A stretch of DNA of 64,000 nt from Kluyvera intermedia (lineage in GTDB: Bacteria > Pseudomonadota > Gammaproteobacteria > Enterobacterales > Enterobacteriaceae): positions 3,348,001 through 3,412,000 of the forward strand of contig NZ_CP139986.1 in assembly GCF_034424175.1 (NCBI RefSeq), in the 5' to 3' direction. Every line of letters begins with the position of its first letter. Position 1 is the stretch's first letter. Shown here piece after piece: positions 61,307-64,000 of this stretch. The notes under the pieces were generated by a model. That model searched no databases. It had not been told where the DNA came from and was given only the letters and a program-made list of their open reading frames with translations. Position numbers and translations under genes: made by a program.

Positions 61307-61882
61307 GTGGCTCGTCCGAAGAGTGAAGATAAAAAACAAGCGTTACTAGATGCTGCTACCAGCGCCATTGCCCAATCCGGTATTGCCGCGTCGACTGCGC
61401 TTATTGCACGCAGTGCCGGGGTGGCTGAAGGCACACTGTTTCGCTATTTCGCCACCAAAGACGACCTGCTGAATGCGCTTTATCTGCATCTGAAGAGCGA
61501 CCTGTGTCAGGCTATGCTTGCCGGACTTGTCGAGAACGTCTCGCCAAAAGAATTTACCCACAGTATCTGGAACAGCTATATCGACTGGGGCGTGCGAAAC
61601 CCCACCGGGCATCACGCCATTCGCCGCATGGCGGTGAGCGAAAAAATCACCGATGAAACCATCGAGCAGGTGCGTGCCATGTTCCCTGAGCTACAGAAGC
61701 TCTGCCAACGCTCGGTTCGTCCGGTATTTATGTCGGACGAATTCCGCTCCTTTGGCGATGCGCTGTTCCTGTCGCTGGCGGAAGCCACCATTGAATTTGC
61801 CAGCCGAGAGCCACAGCGCGCCGATGCTCTGAAGGCGCTGGGTTTTGAAGCCATGTGGCTGGCACTCGCCGAGGAAGAGTAA
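61307..61882 (+). CDS. ramR: TetR-family repressor RamR
   Basis: A 191-residue TetR repressor of romA-ramA, starting at a GTG (VARPKSEDKKQALLDAA) behind AGAGAGG. The helix-turn-helix is GIAASTALIARSAGVAEGTLFRYF cut at residues about 25-48, nearly identical to Salmonella RamR, while the ligand-binding part is less conserved. Salmonella RamR is released from DNA by bile acids, berberine and dyes. It is divergent from romA, with the operator at 61170-61189. Its stop codon overlaps the ybdF start (TAATG). Confidence 0.95.
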   Translation: MARPKSEDKKQALLDAATSAIAQSGIAASTALIARSAGVAEGTLFRYFATKDDLLNALYLHLKSDLCQAMLAGLVENVSPKEFTHSIWNSYIDWGVRNPTGHHAIRRMAVSEKITDETIEQVRAMFPELQKLCQRSVRPVFMSDEFRSFGDALFLSLAEATIEFASREPQRADALKALGFEAMWLALAEEE

Positions 61883-62250
61883 TGGACGGTAAAACTCTGC
61901 ATGCACGGGCGCATGATTTTGCGCTTACCCTGCCCTTCTCGGATATCTACTGGCCGTTCGGGCCGGAATATGACGTCTTCACCGTCGAAGGGAAGATATT
62001 TATGCTGAAAACCTGTCTGCGCGGTGAGGCGATCCTCAACCTGAAGGTCGATCCCGAGCAATCGCTTTTACATCAGGCGATCTACCCGCATATCAAGCCG
62101 GGTTACCACATGAATAAAAAACACTGGATTTCCGTCTATCCGGGCCCGGAGATCACCGAGGATCTGCTCAACAGTTTGATTGAGGATTCCTGGAATCTGG
62201 TGGTCAACAAGTTGCCGAAGCGTGTTCAGCAACGCGTCCGTCCCTCCTGA
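61882..62250 (+). CDS. ybdF: YbdF, MmcQ/YjbR family protein
   Basis: A 122-residue protein, the E. coli YbdF length, of the MmcQ/YjbR (DUF419) family with a CyaY-like fold. Conserved parts are WPFGPEYDVFTVEGKIFML and PGYHMNKKHWISVYPG. Function is unknown; DNA-binding has been proposed for the family. The ATG at 61882 shares bases with the ramR stop and has GAGGAAG upstream, so it is translationally coupled to ramR. A perfect palindrome follows at 62258. Confidence 0.93.
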   Translation: MDGKTLHARAHDFALTLPFSDIYWPFGPEYDVFTVEGKIFMLKTCLRGEAILNLKVDPEQSLLHQAIYPHIKPGYHMNKKHWISVYPGPEITEDLLNSLIEDSWNLVVNKLPKRVQQRVRPS

Positions 62251-62257
62251 TTTTGCG

Positions 62258-62286
62258 TTCAATGCGATAAGTGTTATCGCATTGAA
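62258..62286. promoter_or_regulatory. Perfect 13-bp inverted repeat between ybdF and nfsB
   Basis: TTCAATGCGATAA (62258-62270) and TTATCGCATTGAA (62274-62286) are exact reverse complements around GTG. No T-run follows on either strand. It may be a strong RNA hairpin at the ybdF 3' end or an operator upstream of nfsB. Confidence 0.6.
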
Positions 62287-62372
62287 TACCCTTCTCATTT
62301 GTTAATCAGCGCGGTACCCTGCTGTGATTCAACGCACCGATTGGCGGTGCTTTTCATCATTCAGGAGTATTT

Positions 62373-63026
62373 ATGGATATCGTTTCCGTTGCCTTAGCAC
62401 GCTATTCCACCAAGGCGTTCGACGCCAGCAAAAAACTGACCGCTGAGCAGGCTGCAAACCTGAAAACGCTGCTGCGCTATAGCCCGTCGAGCACCAACTC
62501 CCAGCCGTGGCATTTCATCGTCGCCAGCACCGACGAAGGGAAAGCACGTGTGGCGAAATCCACTGCGGGCGGCTACGTGTTTAACGAACGCAAAATGCTC
62601 GATGCCTCTCACGTGGTAGTGTTCTGCGCGAAAACCGCCATTGATGACGCGTGGCTGGAAAAAGTGGTCGATCAGGAAGAAGTCGATGGCCGTTTCGCCA
62701 ACCCGGAAGCCAAAGCGGCTAACCATAAAGGCCGTACTTTCTTTGCCGATCTGCACCGTAAAGAGTACCACGATGACGATCAGTGGGCTGCGCGTCAGAC
62801 CTACCTGAACGTCGGTAACTTCCTGCTGGCAATGGGCGCAATGGGCCTGGATGCGGTACCGATTGAAGGCTTTGATGCTGCCGTTCTCGACGCCGAGTTT
62901 GGTCTGAAAGAGAAAGGCTTCACCAGCCTGGTGGTGGTACCGGTGGGCTATCACAGCGAAGAAGATTTCAACAAGAAGCTGCCTAAATCACGTCTGCCTG
63001 AAGAGACGGTGATTACCGAGATTTAA
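62373..63026 (+). CDS. nfsB: Oxygen-insensitive NAD(P)H nitroreductase NfsB
   Basis: FMN-dependent nitroreductase of 217 residues, as in E. coli, reducing nitrofurans, nitroaromatics and quinones by two-electron steps; its activity makes nitrofurantoin toxic. FMN-site features are RYSTKAFD near the start, RYSPSSTNSQPWHF, and VPIEGFDAAVLDAEFGL towards the C-terminus. GGAG precedes the ATG. In E. coli nfsB is under the MarA/SoxS/Rob regulon; RamA encoded nearby binds the same type of site, but I could not place a marbox with confidence. Confidence 0.97.
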   Translation: MDIVSVALARYSTKAFDASKKLTAEQAANLKTLLRYSPSSTNSQPWHFIVASTDEGKARVAKSTAGGYVFNERKMLDASHVVVFCAKTAIDDAWLEKVVDQEEVDGRFANPEAKAANHKGRTFFADLHRKEYHDDDQWAARQTYLNVGNFLLAMGAMGLDAVPIEGFDAAVLDAEFGLKEKGFTSLVVVPVGYHSEEDFNKKLPKSRLPEETVITEI

Positions 63027-63042
63027 TCGGTTTAGGTGTTAC

Positions 63043-63110
63043 TCCCGGCGGCGCTGCGCTTGGCCGGGCTACGTATTGCGGTAACCCGGTTTCGCTACGT
63101 GACGCCGGGA
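63043..63110. repeat. Paired REP elements after nfsB
   Basis: 63043-63072 (TCCCGGCGGCGCTGCGCTTG type) and 63080-63110 in opposite orientation form a bipartite REP unit between nfsB and the convergent antitoxin gene. Confidence 0.8.
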
Positions 63111-63114
63111 AATC

Positions 63115-63402
63115 TCAATATAGCACTATCTGCGGATGCTTGACGCCGCACGCCAGCGCATAGCGCGTCAGCGTGTCCAGGCTCGCACGGGTTACATTCG
63201 CTTCCATTCTTGATACCGTTGGCGCACTGACGCCCATCTTCATCGCCACCTGCGCCCGAGTCAGCCCCGCATGATTTCGCCATTGTGCCAGCATGGCACG
63301 CAGTCTTTCTCGCCGTGCCTCAGCATCAAACGCTGCTTTCACATCCGGTGCGTCCAGCATCTCGGCTTTCAGTTCATCCCAATCAATAATTTTCTTGCTC
63401 AT
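63115..63402 (-). CDS. XRE-family antitoxin (HigA-like)
   Basis: A 95-residue protein with a Cro/CI-type helix-turn-helix (AGLTRAQVAMKMGVSAPTVSRME, residues about 46-67, here given by its ends) and a short C-terminal region ending PQIVLY. The N-terminal half (MSKKIIDWDELKAEML) is probably the toxin-binding part. It follows and overlaps the toxin gene by 20 bp, the toxin-first order of HigBA modules. It should repress the shared promoter upstream of the toxin gene. Confidence 0.85.
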   Translation of the reverse strand: MSKKIIDWDELKAEMLDAPDVKAAFDAEARRERLRAMLAQWRNHAGLTRAQVAMKMGVSAPTVSRMEANVTRASLDTLTRYALACGVKHPQIVLY

Positions 63403-63712
63403 CCCGCATCTCCTGTAGCCGCTTTAGTGCCAGACGTATCTCCGCTGGGGGCGTTTTTGGCATTTTTTTAATAAAAACGCGTAGCAAAAAAATCGTTTCT
63501 TCACGCTGAAATACATAGATGCCTCGGGTATGGATACCTCCGAGCGTGCGTATTTCAAAGAGTCCATGAGAAAGAGGCTTGCTGTCCGGTTCCCGCAGTA
63601 AGGTAGGGTTATGCCGAAGTTTCTCTATCTTGCCGATCATTTTAGCCTGAGCCGACGCAGGCAGTGCCAGCAGCTCATCTCTGACATCCGAATGAACAAC
63701 GATTCTGAACAC
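63383..63712 (-). CDS. RelE/HigB-type toxin
   Basis: A protein of about 109 residues of the RelE/ParE superfamily, phage-derived Gp49/HigB branch: VHSDVRDELLALPASAQAKM, KPLSHGLFEIRTLGGIHTRG and IFLLRVFIKKMPKTPPAEI. The last segment carries basic residues typical for ribosome-dependent mRNA cleavage. The GTG at 63712 is preferred because the stretch before it is AT-rich and promoter-like; an ATG at 63754 lacks a ribosome site. It is followed by an XRE antitoxin gene with 20-bp overlap. The module lies between REP elements. Confidence 0.82.
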   Translation of the reverse strand: MFRIVVHSDVRDELLALPASAQAKMIGKIEKLRHNPTLLREPDSKPLSHGLFEIRTLGGIHTRGIYVFQREETIFLLRVFIKKMPKTPPAEIRLALKRLQEMRDEQENY

Positions 63713-63857
63713 GATTTTCGTCTCTGAAATATTAGCATATAAGGCAAATTGCATTAAAGGCTAATCTGCCAACCATGCATGACTTTATGCGCAATAAAGA
63801 CGACATTCAGATCCTATCATCAATTCTGGATAGCGGATCGTAAAACAGCATCGAACC

Positions 63858-63887
63858 GTAGCCCGGCCAAGCGCAGCGCCGCCGGGA
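63858..63887. repeat. REP element upstream of the toxin gene
   Basis: GTAGCCCGGCCAAGCGCAGC and on to GCCGGGA, the reverse orientation of the copy at 63043-63072. The two bracket the toxin-antitoxin pair. Confidence 0.85.
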
Positions 63888-63892
63888 GTGTT

Positions 63893-64000
63893 TCAGCGCG
63901 AGAGCTTCTCCAGCACTACCTCCCCCGCTTCATCGACCGGTAAATACACCAGCAGGCGTGAGCCGTTACGCGGCGCGGAGTACCAGTACATTTGCTGGAG
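63893..64000 (-). CDS. C-terminal end of an unidentified protein
   Basis: The last 35 codons of a gene that enters from the right edge on the minus strand. The fragment contains MYWYSAPRNGSRLLVYL and ends EVVLEKLSR before TGA at 63893-63895. It does not match the end of YbdG, which follows nfsB in E. coli. Too little is present to name a family. Confidence 0.5.
   Translation of the reverse strand, partial: LQQMYWYSAPRNGSRLLVYLPVDEAGEVVLEKLSR

Overview
The window is chromosomal DNA of an enterobacterium (Enterobacteriaceae). Gene order and protein sequence follow the Escherichia coli lip-dcu-ahp-cst-ent region closely. It departs from E. coli K-12 in several ways: a ramR-romA-ramA locus is present (as in Klebsiella, Enterobacter and Salmonella), the cit operon, dsbG, fepE, hokE and ybdK are absent, and a transport and catabolism block plus an RND pump and a P-type ATPase lie between entD and ybdJ. 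I cannot name the genus; RamA looks more divergent than the Klebsiella and Salmonella versions I know.

Layout: 1-6650 holds the rlpA 3' end, dacA, ybeD, lipB, ybeF, lipA, tatE and an intact ybeM (cell wall, lipoate synthesis, Tat export). 6780-16100 holds crcB, cspE, pagP, dcuC, rna, an alpha/beta hydrolase, rnk, uspG, ahpF and ahpC. 16400-20500 holds ybdO, ybdN, ybdM and ybdL. 20570-23080 holds ybdD-cstA (pyruvate/peptide uptake). 23430-42860 is a complete enterobactin system: synthesis (entCEBAH, entF, entD, ybdZ), export (entS), uptake (fepA, fepB, fepDGC) and iron release (fes), with Fur-box-like sequences in the three divergent promoter regions.

43050-51790 encodes an AbgT-family transporter, a class III aminotransferase, a YdfG-like dehydrogenase, a polar amino acid ABC transporter and a divergent MocR-type regulator; together they look like an uptake and deamination route for an unidentified amino acid. 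51790-55970 is an RND efflux pair whose inner-membrane pump gene carries one in-frame amber codon. 56020-59070 is a SERCA-like P-type ATPase with a divergently oriented 38-residue membrane peptide gene. 59250-63030 is ybdJ, ramA-romA with a clear RamR operator over its promoter, ramR, ybdF and nfsB. The window closes with a HigBA-like toxin-antitoxin pair between REP sequences and the tail of an unidentified gene.

The most unusual feature is how the REP-type palindromes relate to gene ends. The last 17 codons of entF plus a palindromic repeat are tandemly repeated with an exact 189-bp period. The last codons of cstA plus a REP are duplicated in a similar way. The stop codons of entS and of the aminotransferase gene both lie inside REP sequences. 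No rRNA, tRNA, CRISPR array, insertion sequence or prophage was seen.
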